From NCBI GenBank assembly GCA_934512155.1, contig CAKSWS010000004.1:1-64000 (forward strand): DNA of 64,000 nucleotides, given 5' to 3'. How positions within the stretch are numbered: position 1 is the stretch's first letter; every line of letters starts with the position of its first letter. This DNA comes from an uncultured Eubacterium sp. (GTDB taxonomy: Bacteria; Bacillota; Clostridia; Oscillospirales; Acutalibacteraceae). Under the pieces are notes generated by a model. The model saw only the letters and a program-made list of their open reading frames with translations, was not told the DNA's origin and did no database searches. Position numbers and translations under genes: made by a program. This document shows positions 26,090 to 35,821 of the stretch, piece by piece.

Positions 26090-27805
26090 ATGGATATAGC
26101 AGATAATTTGTGTATGAATTGTTTTAATAGATTAACAGGTGGCAGCGTTTGCACGGAATGCGGTTTTGATAATGACAGTGTAACGCCTATGCTTTATTTG
26201 CAAAGAAAAACATTGCTTGCTTCCAAATATATTGTGGGCAATGTTGTTTGCGAGGAAAGCGACGCCGTAACTTATATAGGATATGACACAGAGAAACAGC
26301 AAGTTGTTACGATTCGTGAATTTTTGCCAAAAGGCATTACAAACAGGCTTGAGGGCAACAGTGATGTTCATGTGCGTGAGCGTTTTAAAAAAAATTATGC
26401 TTCTTATAAGGATTCTTTCATAAATTTGTGGCAAACATTAAGAAGTTTAAATTCTTTGTCTGCCGTAATTCCTGTTCTTGACGTGTTTGAGGCAAATCAA
26501 ACGGCATATGCGGTTTGCGAAAAGCCTGATTGTGTAACTCTTCATGATTTTCTTCTTAAAACAGATGAAAATATTGTGTTGTGGGACAAGGCAAGGCTTA
26601 TGTTTATGCCGGTTTTGACAACGCTTGAAAATTTGCACGCAAAAGGCATTATTCACGGCGGAATTAACCCTGATAATCTTGTTCTTTGCAGAGACGGTAA
26701 GGTTCGCTTGGCAGGTTTTTGTATAAGTCAGTGCAACACCGCTTCAGGTGATTTGGAATTTAATGTGCATGACGGTTATACGGCTCTTGAACAGTACGAT
26801 AATAACCGTAAAATTTGTCCTGCAACAGATATTTACGCTTTTTCGGCATGTATTTACCGTGCTCTTGTGGGTACAAATCCGCCTGATGCTGTTTCAAGAG
26901 AGGCAAATGATAAATTAATGATTCCAAACAGAGTGGCAGAAAGAATTCCGGCTCATGTTATAAAGGCTCTCGGCGGCGGACTTCAAATTTATCCCGAAAA
27001 ACGAATCCAAACCGTTTATGATTACAGAGAATTGCTTAATGCCGCACCTTCTGTTGTGGCGAAGGCAGCTTCAACTGCGGATGACGGCACAAAGGTTGTG
27101 CCGAATGTGGCACAAAAATCGGTTGTAAGCAACGAAGTTCTTGAAAAAGACCCAAAAGATTTTCACCGTGAAAGAGCAGAACAAAGGGAAAGCAAAAAAG
27201 CCGAGAAAAAGAAAAAAACAACAGTAACCGTTATTGTGGTTATAGTGATTGCGCTTTTAGTTGCCGCAGGCGTTTATATTGTGGGATTTTCTGGTTTACT
27301 TAACAAAGAGCCTACAACGCAGGCTTCAACTGTTGCAAATGTGCAGGTTCCTAATTTTTGTCAGGCAGGTTATACAGAAAACGATATTCAAAACACCGGC
27401 TCTTGGAATGCACAGTTCAGAATAACGTTTGATTACCAGTATTCGGCAGATGCTGCAGAGGGTGTTGTGTTTAAACAAAGCGTTGAGGCAGGCAAAGAGG
27501 TACCTGAAGGTACGGCTATTGTGCTTACCGTAAGTAAGGGCATTGAAACGGCAGAAGTGCCTGATGTTGGCGGAATGACTAAAGAAGACGCAGTAAAGCA
27601 GCTTGAGGAGAGAGGATTTACAGTCAAAACAGTAACTGTTTATAACGACGGTTCTTATACTGAGGGCAGAGTTAAAACCACTTATGGAATGGTACCGGCA
27701 GCAGGTTCTTCCGTTGCAAAAGGCGAAGAAATAACAATTCAGGTTTACGGTGCAGTTGTTACAACAACAGAGCCGTCTACCGAAGCGACAACTGTTCCAC
27801 AGTAA
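26090..27805 (+). CDS. Zinc-ribbon pseudokinase with PASTA repeats
   Basis: 571 residues from the ATG at 26090, which is 7 nt after AAGGGG; an ATG at 26084 is too close to that site. A zinc ribbon (CMNCF...CTECG) is followed by a Ser/Thr-kinase-like domain, a transmembrane helix near residues 379-401, and two PASTA repeats outside (QVPNFCQAGYTENDIQ and AEVPDVGGMTKEDAVKQL). The kinase core looks inactive: HRD is HGG (residues 189-191), DFG is AGF (208-210), and the VAIK-type lysine position reads VVTIREFLP. It therefore likely senses cell-wall muropeptides or scaffolds rather than phosphorylates. It is monocistronic with its own promoter and terminator. The Thr-rich C-terminus is probably disordered. 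Confidence 0.8.
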   Translation: MDIADNLCMNCFNRLTGGSVCTECGFDNDSVTPMLYLQRKTLLASKYIVGNVVCEESDAVTYIGYDTEKQQVVTIREFLPKGITNRLEGNSDVHVRERFKKNYASYKDSFINLWQTLRSLNSLSAVIPVLDVFEANQTAYAVCEKPDCVTLHDFLLKTDENIVLWDKARLMFMPVLTTLENLHAKGIIHGGINPDNLVLCRDGKVRLAGFCISQCNTASGDLEFNVHDGYTALEQYDNNRKICPATDIYAFSACIYRALVGTNPPDAVSREANDKLMIPNRVAERIPAHVIKALGGGLQIYPEKRIQTVYDYRELLNAAPSVVAKAASTADDGTKVVPNVAQKSVVSNEVLEKDPKDFHRERAEQRESKKAEKKKKTTVTVIVVIVIALLVAAGVYIVGFSGLLNKEPTTQASTVANVQVPNFCQAGYTENDIQNTGSWNAQFRITFDYQYSADAAEGVVFKQSVEAGKEVPEGTAIVLTVSKGIETAEVPDVGGMTKEDAVKQLEERGFTVKTVTVYNDGSYTEGRVKTTYGMVPAAGSSVAKGEEITIQVYGAVVTTTEPSTEATTVPQ

Positions 27806-27820
27806 AATACAGCAAAAACA

Positions 27821-27849
27821 AAAGGATTGGCATTGCCAATCCTTTTTTA
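27821..27849. terminator. Bidirectional terminator between the pseudokinase and AGCS genes
   Basis: AGGATTGGCA / TTGCCAATCCT palindrome with T-rich flanks on both strands, so it can serve both convergent genes. Confidence 0.85.
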
Positions 27850-27852
27850 TGT

Positions 27853-29220
27853 TTATTCTTTTTTATCAAGAATTGCTATTGCTTCTTTAGACATGGGGAT
27901 TAAAATCATTAAGTTAATAATCGTCATTAATCCGATTCCCACATCGCCTAAATCCCAAACAACCGTGTATTCCTGCAATCCGCCTATAAACAGCATAACA
28001 AGAGCGACTATTTTATAAATTGTTTGGCTTAACCAGTTGTTTCCGCAAATGTATGCAACGTTTGAACGGGCATAAAACAAAATACCCAAAAATGTTGAAA
28101 AACTGAATAAAAACAGAATTACGGCAATAAATATTGTTCCGATACTTCCCAAATGGTAATTCATAGCCGTTTGCAGCAATTCCATTCCTTGCAGATTTGC
28201 TGTTAATTCTTCCGGCACAAGCAGCATAATCATTGCCGTGCAGGTGCAAATTACCATAGTGTCAATAATAACTCCAAGTGATTGCACCATGCCAACCGTT
28301 TCAGGCTTTTTTCCCTCGGCGGCAGCTGCTGCGCAGGGTGCGGAACCTGAACCTGCCTCGTTAGAAAATAATCCCCTTTTAATCCCGTTCATAAGCACAG
28401 CGCCGAATCCGCCGCCGGCAATCGGCTTTATGCCAAAGGCTTCTTTAAAAATTCGTGCAAAAACGCCGGGCATAAGATTAATGTTTTTAATAATTATAAA
28501 AATAGTTATTAAAAAGTATAATACCGCCATAACAGGCACAATAAAATCTAAAAATTTAACAGTTGCATTTTTTCTTAAAACTATAACTGCCGCAAGCGCC
28601 ACAAGCACAATCGTTGTGTAAATAGGCGGAATTGCAAAAGCGTTTTTAAATGCCGATGCTACGGAGTTGCTTATAACTTGGCTTATACCGCACCAGCATA
28701 TTAATCCGAATATTGCGAAAAGAATTGCAAGCACGGATTTTTTTATTTTCTTTTTTCGCTTTTCTTCAATAAAATCGTGAATGTAGTATGCAGGTCCGCC
28801 GTGGTAACCGCCGTAAAGCGGGTCTTTCCTTTTATGAAGCTGTGCCAGTGTGCCTTCTGTATAAGCGGTTGAAGCACCCAAAAATGCCGAAACCCACATC
28901 CAAAAAATGGCACCTGCACCGCCTACGGAAACAGCGGCAACAACACCCACCAAGTTACCCATTCCCACTCTTGTTGCAGTGGAAACCACAAGGGTTTGAA
29001 ACGTGGAAAGGCTGCTTTTATCGTCTTTTTTATCGCCGAGCGCTTTAACCATTTGCGGTAATTTGCGAACAGGCATAAATTTTGTGCAAATCGTAAAATA
29101 AATTCCTGCCGGCACAAGCAGTAAAACAAGCAGTGGAATTCCTATTGTTGTTTTGCCAAATGTCAGTGTAAACAAATCTCCCCAAAGAAATTTGTAAACC
29201 GTTTCTATTAATTTTGTCAT
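27853..29220 (-). CDS. Sodium:alanine/glycine symporter (AGCS family)
   Basis: 455 residues with about ten transmembrane helices. Signatures include TATRVGMGNLVGVVAAVSVGGAGAIFWMW near residues 90-115, GGPAYYIHDF, and FSNEAGSGSAPCAAAAAEGKKPE around residue 290, the classical AGCS segment. It imports alanine or glycine with sodium. It has its own promoter, and the leader is only about 55 nt, too short for a glycine riboswitch. It is convergent with the pseudokinase gene. Substrate choice between Ala and Gly is not resolvable from sequence. Confidence 0.93.
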   Translation of the reverse strand: MTKLIETVYKFLWGDLFTLTFGKTTIGIPLLVLLLVPAGIYFTICTKFMPVRKLPQMVKALGDKKDDKSSLSTFQTLVVSTATRVGMGNLVGVVAAVSVGGAGAIFWMWVSAFLGASTAYTEGTLAQLHKRKDPLYGGYHGGPAYYIHDFIEEKRKKKIKKSVLAILFAIFGLICWCGISQVISNSVASAFKNAFAIPPIYTTIVLVALAAVIVLRKNATVKFLDFIVPVMAVLYFLITIFIIIKNINLMPGVFARIFKEAFGIKPIAGGGFGAVLMNGIKRGLFSNEAGSGSAPCAAAAAEGKKPETVGMVQSLGVIIDTMVICTCTAMIMLLVPEELTANLQGMELLQTAMNYHLGSIGTIFIAVILFLFSFSTFLGILFYARSNVAYICGNNWLSQTIYKIVALVMLFIGGLQEYTVVWDLGDVGIGLMTIINLMILIPMSKEAIAILDKKE

Positions 29221-29283
29221 AAATTTTTATCGTTTCTTCCGTGAAAAAGAAATTTACCCCTTGATTATTCATCGTGTTCGGAC

Positions 29284-29312
29284 ATTATACCATAAAAGAG
29301 CAGTTACTTCAA
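29284..29312 (-). promoter_or_regulatory. Sigma-A promoter of the AGCS gene
   Basis: On the minus strand TTGAAG (29307-29312), 17-nt spacer, TATAAT (29284-29289). Confidence 0.8.
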
Positions 29313-29403
29313 CGATATAAATTATTGTCTGTTTTTAAGTGTTTTATTTGTATTACAAATTGCCGTATCAGTAAATAAATTAATATGCAATTAACGGTAA
29401 TTA

Positions 29404-29431
29404 TTGACAGCAAAAATGATTAATATATAAT
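29404..29431 (+). promoter_or_regulatory. Sigma-A promoter of the GPH-esterase-GH31 operon
   Basis: TTGACA (29404-29409), 16-nt spacer, TATAAT (29426-29431), with a second overlapping TATAAT at 29431-29436. Confidence 0.78.
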
Positions 29432-29474
29432 ATAATTGTGCAATTTTAACAAATCAAATAAGGGGTAATTATTT

Positions 29475-30875
29475 ATGGAAACGCACGGAATTAAGTTTAA
29501 AGATAAATTTGGCTATGCCTTGGGCGATATGGGCGGAATACTCTCGTTTAGCCTTGTTTCTTCGTATTTAACAATGTTTTATACCGATGTTTTGGGCATT
29601 TCAGCCGCAAGTATAACAATTTTAATGCTTGTTGCCAGAATTTGGGACGCAGTAAACGACCCTTTGTGGGGTTCGTTTATAGATTCAAGAAAGCCGACTA
29701 AATACGGTAGGTTCAGACCGTATATTTTGTGGGCTTCTTTTCCACTTGCATTGGGTGCATCTTTAATGTTTTTCAAAATCCCCGGTTTGTCGGATAATCA
29801 ATATTTAATTTACGCTTATATAACATATATTTTCTACGGAATGATGTATACCGGTGTTAATATTCCTTACGGTTCTTTGGCAAGCGCCGTTACAGATGAT
29901 GAGGTTGAGCGTTCATCTCTTTCAATGTGGCGCTCTGTGGGTGCCGGAATCGGCGGCTTGCCTGCACAAATTCTTATGCCCCTTGTTGTTTATACAACTG
30001 TAATAAATGCCGACGGCAGTTCTTCAAAAGTGCTTGACGGTACAAAGCTTTCGTTGTGTGTAGGTGCAATTTCAATTTTAACAATCATTCTTTTTGTAAC
30101 TCACTTTAAATTAACAAAAGAGCGAATTCAACTTCCTCCGACTCAAAAAACAAGTGATTATAATTTGTTTAAAACTATCGGCGTTCTTGCTAAAAATAAG
30201 CCGTTTGTTGTGTTATGCTTTATTTCAATGTTTCTTATTTGTTTTCAAATGTATACACAAACGTTTTATAATTATCTTTTCAAAAATTATTTTGAAAAAC
30301 CGGGTCTTTACAGCATTGTTACTATATGCACTTATTTGCCTATGGCGTTATTTTTACCATTTATGGGTAAACTCATCAGAAAATTCGGCAAAAAGGAAAT
30401 TTGCGGCGCCGGTTTGGGCTTTGCCTTTGTAATTAATGTTATAATGTTCTTTTTGCGCTTTACTTCACTTGCTCATAATCCTTATGTTTTCCTTGGTCTT
30501 GTGTTCCTTTCCGGTGCAGGTCAAACATTCCTTGTGCTTGAGGTTTGGGCGCTTGTTATGGATGTTACGGATTATCAGGAACTTTTGTCCGGCAGGCGTG
30601 AAGAGGGCACAACTTACAGTATTTATTCTTTTGTCCGCAAATTGGGGCAAACAGCCGCAGGTGCAGGTGTTCCGGCAGTGCTTGGTGCTATCGGCTATCA
30701 AGGCACTCAAACGGTGCAATCACAGCAGGTTTTAACAAAAATGTTTGATGCGGCAACATTAGTGCCGGCAGTAATTCTTTTGCTTATGTTCATTTTAACG
30801 GCTTTTTGTTACAAACTGGGTAAATCGGAAGTTGAAGATTTGCACAAGCAGCTTTACGGCAACAAAAATGACTGA
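29475..30875 (+). CDS. GPH-family sugar:cation symporter (MelB-like)
   Basis: 466 residues, twelve transmembrane helices of the MFS/GPH type. The N-terminal FGYALGDMGGILSFSLVSSYLTMFYTD and the cation-site motif RIWDAVNDPLWG (the two Asp equivalent to those that coordinate sodium in MelB) are both intact, followed by KYGRFRPYIL. It imports an oligosaccharide or glycoside with Na or H. AAGGGG precedes the ATG. It is the first gene of an operon with the carboxylesterase and GH31 genes, so it probably imports their substrate. Confidence 0.92.
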   Translation: METHGIKFKDKFGYALGDMGGILSFSLVSSYLTMFYTDVLGISAASITILMLVARIWDAVNDPLWGSFIDSRKPTKYGRFRPYILWASFPLALGASLMFFKIPGLSDNQYLIYAYITYIFYGMMYTGVNIPYGSLASAVTDDEVERSSLSMWRSVGAGIGGLPAQILMPLVVYTTVINADGSSSKVLDGTKLSLCVGAISILTIILFVTHFKLTKERIQLPPTQKTSDYNLFKTIGVLAKNKPFVVLCFISMFLICFQMYTQTFYNYLFKNYFEKPGLYSIVTICTYLPMALFLPFMGKLIRKFGKKEICGAGLGFAFVINVIMFFLRFTSLAHNPYVFLGLVFLSGAGQTFLVLEVWALVMDVTDYQELLSGRREEGTTYSIYSFVRKLGQTAAGAGVPAVLGAIGYQGTQTVQSQQVLTKMFDAATLVPAVILLLMFILTAFCYKLGKSEVEDLHKQLYGNKND

Positions 30876-30896
30876 TGTGTTTAGGGGCTTGATTTT

Positions 30897-32225
30897 ATGA
30901 AAACTGTTGAATTTCAAACAAAATGCGGAAAAATCAAAGGTATAGACGGTGAAAATTGCCTTGAATTCAGAGGCATAAAGTATGCAAATGCCAAGCGTTG
31001 GGAATATCCGCAAATTATCGAAAAGTGGCAGGGCGTTTTTGACGCAATATATTTTAAAGAATGTTCATATCAGCATCGTGGGTTTGATGATGATGCAACC
31101 GTTAACCCTTTTTATCATTATGAGTTTAGAGACGGTTTGGAGTTTACATACAGCGAAGATTGCCAATTTTTAAATATATACGCACCTAAAGAGGCAAAAA
31201 ATTGCCCTGTTTTAATTTATATTCACGGCGGCAGTTTTACAGGCGGCAGTTCAAACGAGGCACATATAAACGGCGAAAATTTTGCCAAAAACGGCGTGAT
31301 TTTTGTTACAATTAATTATCGACTTAATGCCTTTGGCTTTTGTTCACACCCTGATTTAACCGATGAAAACGGCGTGTGTGGTAATTTTGGACTTTTTGAC
31401 CAATATGTTGCAATTAAATGGGTTAAAGAAAATATTGCGTCTTTTGGCGGAAATCCGAATAATATTGTACTTTCCGGTCAAAGTGCAGGTGCTATGAGTG
31501 TTGATATTCATCTTTCAAACCCTCTTTGCAAAGGTTGGTTTTCAGGTGCAATAATGATGAGCGGCGGCGGTATTCAGCGTTTTGCCGCAAAACCTTTAGA
31601 ACCTGAAAAAACAAGGTCTTTTTGGGATAAAATTGTTGAAAATGCAGGGGTTAAAAGTATAGTCGAATTAAAGACGGCAGATAAAGAAGTGCTTTACCGT
31701 GCTTGGGATAAGGCGTGCAATGAAGATAAGGTTAAAAGCATGCTTTACACTTTGCCTGTTTGCGACGGAAAAATAATTACAAAATCAAATTTCAACAGTA
31801 AAACAATTCCTAAAATGCCTAAAATTTTAGGCATTACAAAAAATGATATGGTGCCTGCGGTTTTGCAGGCTATTGATAAAAAATGGGTTGCCTGTGATAA
31901 AAACAGCGATTGTTATGTTTATTATTTTGCACGCAGCTTGCCCGGCGATGAAAAAGGTGCTTGGCATTCAAGCGATTTGCTTTATGCTTTTTCAACTCTT
32001 GATAAAAATTGGCGACCTTTTGAAGCCGTTGATTATGAAATTTCAAATCAACTTGCAAAATCTTTTATTGCTTTTGCAAAAAACGGTAATCCTAATTGCA
32101 ATGCAATACCAAAGTGGAATCCGGGCACGGCTAAAGTTATGACTTTTTGCGAAAACACAAAGTTTGCGCATTGGAATAACCCTCAACTTTTAAAAAATAC
32201 ATTCCTTGGCGGAGCATCAATATAA
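30897..32225 (+). CDS. Type B carboxylesterase
   Basis: 442 residues of the alpha/beta-hydrolase COesterase family (PF00135). The oxyanion region is YIHGGSFTGGSS, the nucleophile is S196 in GQSAGAMS, and the likely catalytic His lies in GAWHSSDLLYAF. No signal peptide, so it is cytosolic. It could remove acetyl or aryl esters from imported glycans. The last base overlaps the GH31 start (TAATG-type junction at 32225), so the two are translationally coupled. The family norm is about 480-550, so this is a compact member. Confidence 0.87.
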   Translation: MKTVEFQTKCGKIKGIDGENCLEFRGIKYANAKRWEYPQIIEKWQGVFDAIYFKECSYQHRGFDDDATVNPFYHYEFRDGLEFTYSEDCQFLNIYAPKEAKNCPVLIYIHGGSFTGGSSNEAHINGENFAKNGVIFVTINYRLNAFGFCSHPDLTDENGVCGNFGLFDQYVAIKWVKENIASFGGNPNNIVLSGQSAGAMSVDIHLSNPLCKGWFSGAIMMSGGGIQRFAAKPLEPEKTRSFWDKIVENAGVKSIVELKTADKEVLYRAWDKACNEDKVKSMLYTLPVCDGKIITKSNFNSKTIPKMPKILGITKNDMVPAVLQAIDKKWVACDKNSDCYVYYFARSLPGDEKGAWHSSDLLYAFSTLDKNWRPFEAVDYEISNQLAKSFIAFAKNGNPNCNAIPKWNPGTAKVMTFCENTKFAHWNNPQLLKNTFLGGASI

Positions 32226-34528
32226 TGAGATTTAATCATATTTTTAAACTTACAAACGAAAACAAAACCCACCGTGAATATAAGTGCAACAACGTTAATG
32301 TTAATATTGATTTTATAAGCGGCAGTGCTTTGCGTGTGGCTGTTTTTAACGATAATGCCGAAATGCTGCCGACTTTTACCGTAAATCCAAATAATAATTT
32401 GTCTGCATTTGGCAGAAGCAGATTGTCTACAGACGGGTTTGACGGTGTTGTGCCGGTTGTTGAAAAATTTGAAAATAAAGAGCAATTTGTTCTTGATTGC
32501 GGCGTTACGATTGATTTGGATTTAAATAATTTTATCCTTTCTTACAGCAGAGATTCAAAATTTTTATTTGCCGACAGAGCGCCTCTTGCTTATAATTTTG
32601 AAGGTGAATTCGGAAATGGTTCTTATCATTACCTTACCCGGGAAGATGGAGAGAATATTTTCGGTCTTGGTGATAAAAGCGGGTTAATTAATAAAGCCGG
32701 TCAGGTTTATCGCATTGAAACGGCAGACAGTATGGGGTTTGACGCAGAAAAAACAGACCCTTTGTACAAACATGTTCCGTTTTATATTTGTGAAAATTCT
32801 GTTGGAACTTACGGTATTTATTATGATACAACAGATACTTCTTTTGTTGATTTAGGCAGAGAAATTAATAATTATTACTGCCATTTTAAGTGTTTTAAAA
32901 CAGATGATGATTGCTTGGTTTATTATGTTTTCTTTGGCAACAAACTTTCTGTTTTACAGCAATATGCCCGTTTGTGCGGCAAGCAGGCTTTTCCGCCTAA
33001 ATGGAGTTTTGATTATTGCGGCAGTACAATGGCATACACCGATGCGCCTGATGCACAAAATCAAATGCATGGTTTTTTGGATAAAATTAAAGACCTTGAT
33101 TTAAGTTGCGGCGGTTTTTATCTTTCGTCGGGTTACACTTCCATAGGCAATTTGCGTTGCGTTTTTAATTGGAATTATGATAAGTTCCCTAATCCAAAGC
33201 AGTTTATTACCGATTATAATAATGCCGGCGTTCATTTGATTCCAAACATTAAGCCCGCTTTTTTAACTTCGCATCCAATGTATAATGAGTTGGCTGAAAA
33301 AGGATTTTTTGTTAAAAATGCAGACGGCACACCTTATGTAACCCAGTTTTGGGATGGTGTGGGCAGTTATTTGGATTTTACTAATCCCGACGCCTTTGAT
33401 TTTTGGGGCAGTCAGGTAACCGAAAAATTGCTTGATTTCGGAATTGACGCTACGTGGAATGATAATAACGAGTTTGATATTAAAGCTACAGACGCTGTTG
33501 CCGCAGGTTTTGGCAAAAAAGTGCCTGCATGCAAAATTCGCCCTATTTTAACTTATTTAATGGTGCTGTCTTCATACAAGGCACAAATGAAAAAATATCC
33601 TCAAAAGCGTCCGTTTTTATCTACCAGAAGCGGAAACAGCGGCGTTCGCCGTTTGGCTCAAACTTGGTCGGGGGATAATTTTACTTCCTTTCACGATTTG
33701 CGTTTTTGTCATTATGTGGGAATGACAATGTCCCTTTCCGGCTTTTATTTTTACGGCCATGATTTAGGCGGCTTTTCAGGTGAAATGCCTTCTGAAGAAT
33801 TGCTTTTAAGGTGGATGCAACACGGAGTTTTTGAACCTCGTTTTACAATTCATTCTTGGAACGGCGATGGTTCTGCTACTATGCCGTGGAGTTATGGAAG
33901 CGGTTTGTGCGGTGCAAAGGCAATTTTAAGGCAGCGCAAAAGTTTAGTTCCTTATTTGTATAATTGTGCTTATAACAGCGTGGAAAACGACGTTCCCGTT
34001 CAGGCACCGCCGTATATTTATTATGATGATGAAAATATAGATGTAAATACCGATTCGTTTATGCTGGGAAAAGATGTTTTGGCAGCCTGTGTACTTGATG
34101 AGGGTAAAACCCAAATATCTGTTTACCTGCCAAAAGGTGATGATTGGTATCTTAATGAAACAGGCAAGTTTTATTGCGGATCAAGTACGGTAAACGTTAA
34201 TTTGCCGGCAGATAAGCCTGTGCCTTATTTTATTCGTTCAGGCTCTGTTTTCCCTGTTGATGAGGGCGAGTGTACATATAAATCCGCAGAAGAAGTTGTT
34301 TTTACCGTTTATCCTGTTAAAAGCGGAAGTTTTACATCTTGCTATTTTAATGATGACGGCGAGTCTTTTGAGTATTTAAAAAATAATTGCGTTAAATTAG
34401 AGTTTGATGTAGATTGTGATAACGACAATGTAAATGTTGTTGTGAATAACAAAGGTAATATTAAAATTACTCCTAAAATCAAACTTGTTTCTACGGATTT
34501 ACGCAAGTTGAATGTTACGGTAAAATAA
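32225..34528 (+). CDS. Glycoside hydrolase family 31
   Basis: 767 residues without a signal peptide. The N-terminal beta-sandwich is followed by the (beta/alpha)8 barrel. The nucleophile is D413 in WNDNNEFD and the acid/base is D484 in TWSGDNFTSFHDL, both in the expected GH31 settings. Other motifs are FGLGDKSG and FPPKWSFDYCGSTMAYTDAP. GH31 includes alpha-glucosidases, alpha-xylosidases and alpha-N-acetylgalactosaminidases. The WNDNNE form differs from the common WxDMNEP of alpha-glucosidases, so a less usual specificity is possible. It ends the GPH-esterase-GH31 operon at a strong terminator. Confidence 0.93.
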   Translation: MRFNHIFKLTNENKTHREYKCNNVNVNIDFISGSALRVAVFNDNAEMLPTFTVNPNNNLSAFGRSRLSTDGFDGVVPVVEKFENKEQFVLDCGVTIDLDLNNFILSYSRDSKFLFADRAPLAYNFEGEFGNGSYHYLTREDGENIFGLGDKSGLINKAGQVYRIETADSMGFDAEKTDPLYKHVPFYICENSVGTYGIYYDTTDTSFVDLGREINNYYCHFKCFKTDDDCLVYYVFFGNKLSVLQQYARLCGKQAFPPKWSFDYCGSTMAYTDAPDAQNQMHGFLDKIKDLDLSCGGFYLSSGYTSIGNLRCVFNWNYDKFPNPKQFITDYNNAGVHLIPNIKPAFLTSHPMYNELAEKGFFVKNADGTPYVTQFWDGVGSYLDFTNPDAFDFWGSQVTEKLLDFGIDATWNDNNEFDIKATDAVAAGFGKKVPACKIRPILTYLMVLSSYKAQMKKYPQKRPFLSTRSGNSGVRRLAQTWSGDNFTSFHDLRFCHYVGMTMSLSGFYFYGHDLGGFSGEMPSEELLLRWMQHGVFEPRFTIHSWNGDGSATMPWSYGSGLCGAKAILRQRKSLVPYLYNCAYNSVENDVPVQAPPYIYYDDENIDVNTDSFMLGKDVLAACVLDEGKTQISVYLPKGDDWYLNETGKFYCGSSTVNVNLPADKPVPYFIRSGSVFPVDEGECTYKSAEEVVFTVYPVKSGSFTSCYFNDDGESFEYLKNNCVKLEFDVDCDNDNVNVVVNNKGNIKITPKIKLVSTDLRKLNVTVK

Positions 34529-34533
34529 ATTAA

Positions 34534-34566
34534 CCCCGATGCTCGGCATCGGGGCTTTTGCTTTTC
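34534..34566 (+). terminator. Terminator of the GPH-esterase-GH31 operon
   Basis: CCCCGATGC-tcg-GCATCGGGG followed by a T-rich tract. Confidence 0.92.
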
Positions 34567-34658
34567 GTAAAGTCTTATGCTGCTTTTAAAACAATATTCA
34601 AAATCATAATTACCAATTTGTATTTGTAACAGCAAATAAATTTAAAAATTTAATTCTG

Positions 34659-34687
34659 TTGACTTTTTTGCTTAAATTTTGTATCAT
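34659..34687 (+). promoter_or_regulatory. Sigma-A promoter of the GH16-GH36 unit
   Basis: TTGACT (34659-34664), 17-nt spacer, TATCAT (34682-34687). Confidence 0.8.
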
Positions 34688-34744
34688 AAAACAAGCGTTT
34701 GTTGTGCGATTTGCACAATTTAATACTTTTTAGGATGGGGTAAA

Positions 34745-35791
34745 ATGAAAAAGATTATCTCTGTTTTAATGTGCATTGTCGTTATTTTTGGCACTGTGTT
34801 AAGTTTTTCGTCTTGTTCAAAACATAAACAGGATGAAAGCTGGAAAAACGACGGTTCTTATGATTTAACTGTTCCGACAGTGGGTGAAAACGGTTGGTAT
34901 CTTGTTTTTGAAGATGATTTTGAAGGAAATGCGTTAAATCAAAATATTAAATTTGGTGAAAATTATGTGGGTAATACCGATATTTGGACTTATTCGCCTC
35001 ACGCAATCAGGTGGGCAAGTAATGATGAGGATAAGCCGGAGCAGGCTTGTTATTGGTGCCCTGAACTTGTGGAAGTGGAAAATTCAAATTTAATTATTCA
35101 TTCTCGCTATGAAAGTAACCACACTTGTGATGGAGATTGTCCTAAAGCCGGCAGATTTACAGGCGGTATAGAAACAAGAAAAATTGTTGGTGATAATAGC
35201 AATAATAAAGGTACAAATGACGAAATGCTGTTTTCACAGGCGTTCGGTTATTTTGAGTGTAAAGTTAATTTTTCAAATTCAAATGGATTGTGGTCTGCCT
35301 TTTGGCTTCAGTCATCCAATATGCGCCAAGTAGGCAATCAGGGTGAAGACGGTACTGAAATTGACGTTTATGAAAGTGCTTTTATAAACAGCAAAACCCC
35401 AAAAATGGGTCATGCCCTTTTGTGGGACGGATACGGTAAAAGTGCAAAAAGCTCACCGTATATTACCGATTTAACACAAAATTTGTATGACGGCTACCAC
35501 ATATTTGCGCTTAAATGGACTCCGGAATATTACGTTTTTTATATTGACGGTGTTCCCACTTGGGCAACTAAAGACGGTGATGTTTCAAAGGTTCGTGAAT
35601 TTTTGCGCTTAACTGTTGAAATTGATGCAGGGGACGGTTGGGGTCCTCACGGTCAAAAAATCGGCAAGTTTGATGACAGTACGCCGGCAAACGATTTTCT
35701 TGTTGATTATGTAAAGGTTTATCAAAATTCTGCTTTTGAGCAGGAAGTTAAGGCTGATGATTATTACAGCGGCACTTTTGATTTAGATTAA
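34745..35791 (+). CDS. GH16 endo-glycanase, lipoprotein
   Basis: 348 residues. A signal peptide ends in a lipobox (SFSSCS, Cys near residue 24), so it is anchored on the outer face of the membrane. The GH16 active-site motif EIDVYE spans residues 205-210, with E205 as nucleophile, D207 and E210 as acid/base, preceded by GLWSAFWLQ. A cysteine-rich insertion (CYWCPELVEVE, then HTCDGDCPKAGRFTGGIETR) precedes it. GH16 cuts beta-1,3/1,4-glucans, galactans or mucin-type beta-galactosides. It likely makes the oligosaccharides imported by a GPH symporter. AGGATGGGG precedes the ATG. Confidence 0.93.
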   Translation: MKKIISVLMCIVVIFGTVLSFSSCSKHKQDESWKNDGSYDLTVPTVGENGWYLVFEDDFEGNALNQNIKFGENYVGNTDIWTYSPHAIRWASNDEDKPEQACYWCPELVEVENSNLIIHSRYESNHTCDGDCPKAGRFTGGIETRKIVGDNSNNKGTNDEMLFSQAFGYFECKVNFSNSNGLWSAFWLQSSNMRQVGNQGEDGTEIDVYESAFINSKTPKMGHALLWDGYGKSAKSSPYITDLTQNLYDGYHIFALKWTPEYYVFYIDGVPTWATKDGDVSKVREFLRLTVEIDAGDGWGPHGQKIGKFDDSTPANDFLVDYVKVYQNSAFEQEVKADDYYSGTFDLD

Positions 35792-35821
35792 TGAAAGGCA
35801 GGCTAAGCCTGATTTTGTGTT

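Noticed and set aside
29221..29283. Glycine riboswitch before the AGCS gene
   Set aside because: The leader is only about 55 nt and lacks the conserved tandem aptamer elements.
35792..35821. Terminator between GH16 and GH36
   Set aside because: CAGGC-taa-GCCTG is only a 5-bp stem with a weak T-run, so the two genes are probably cotranscribed.
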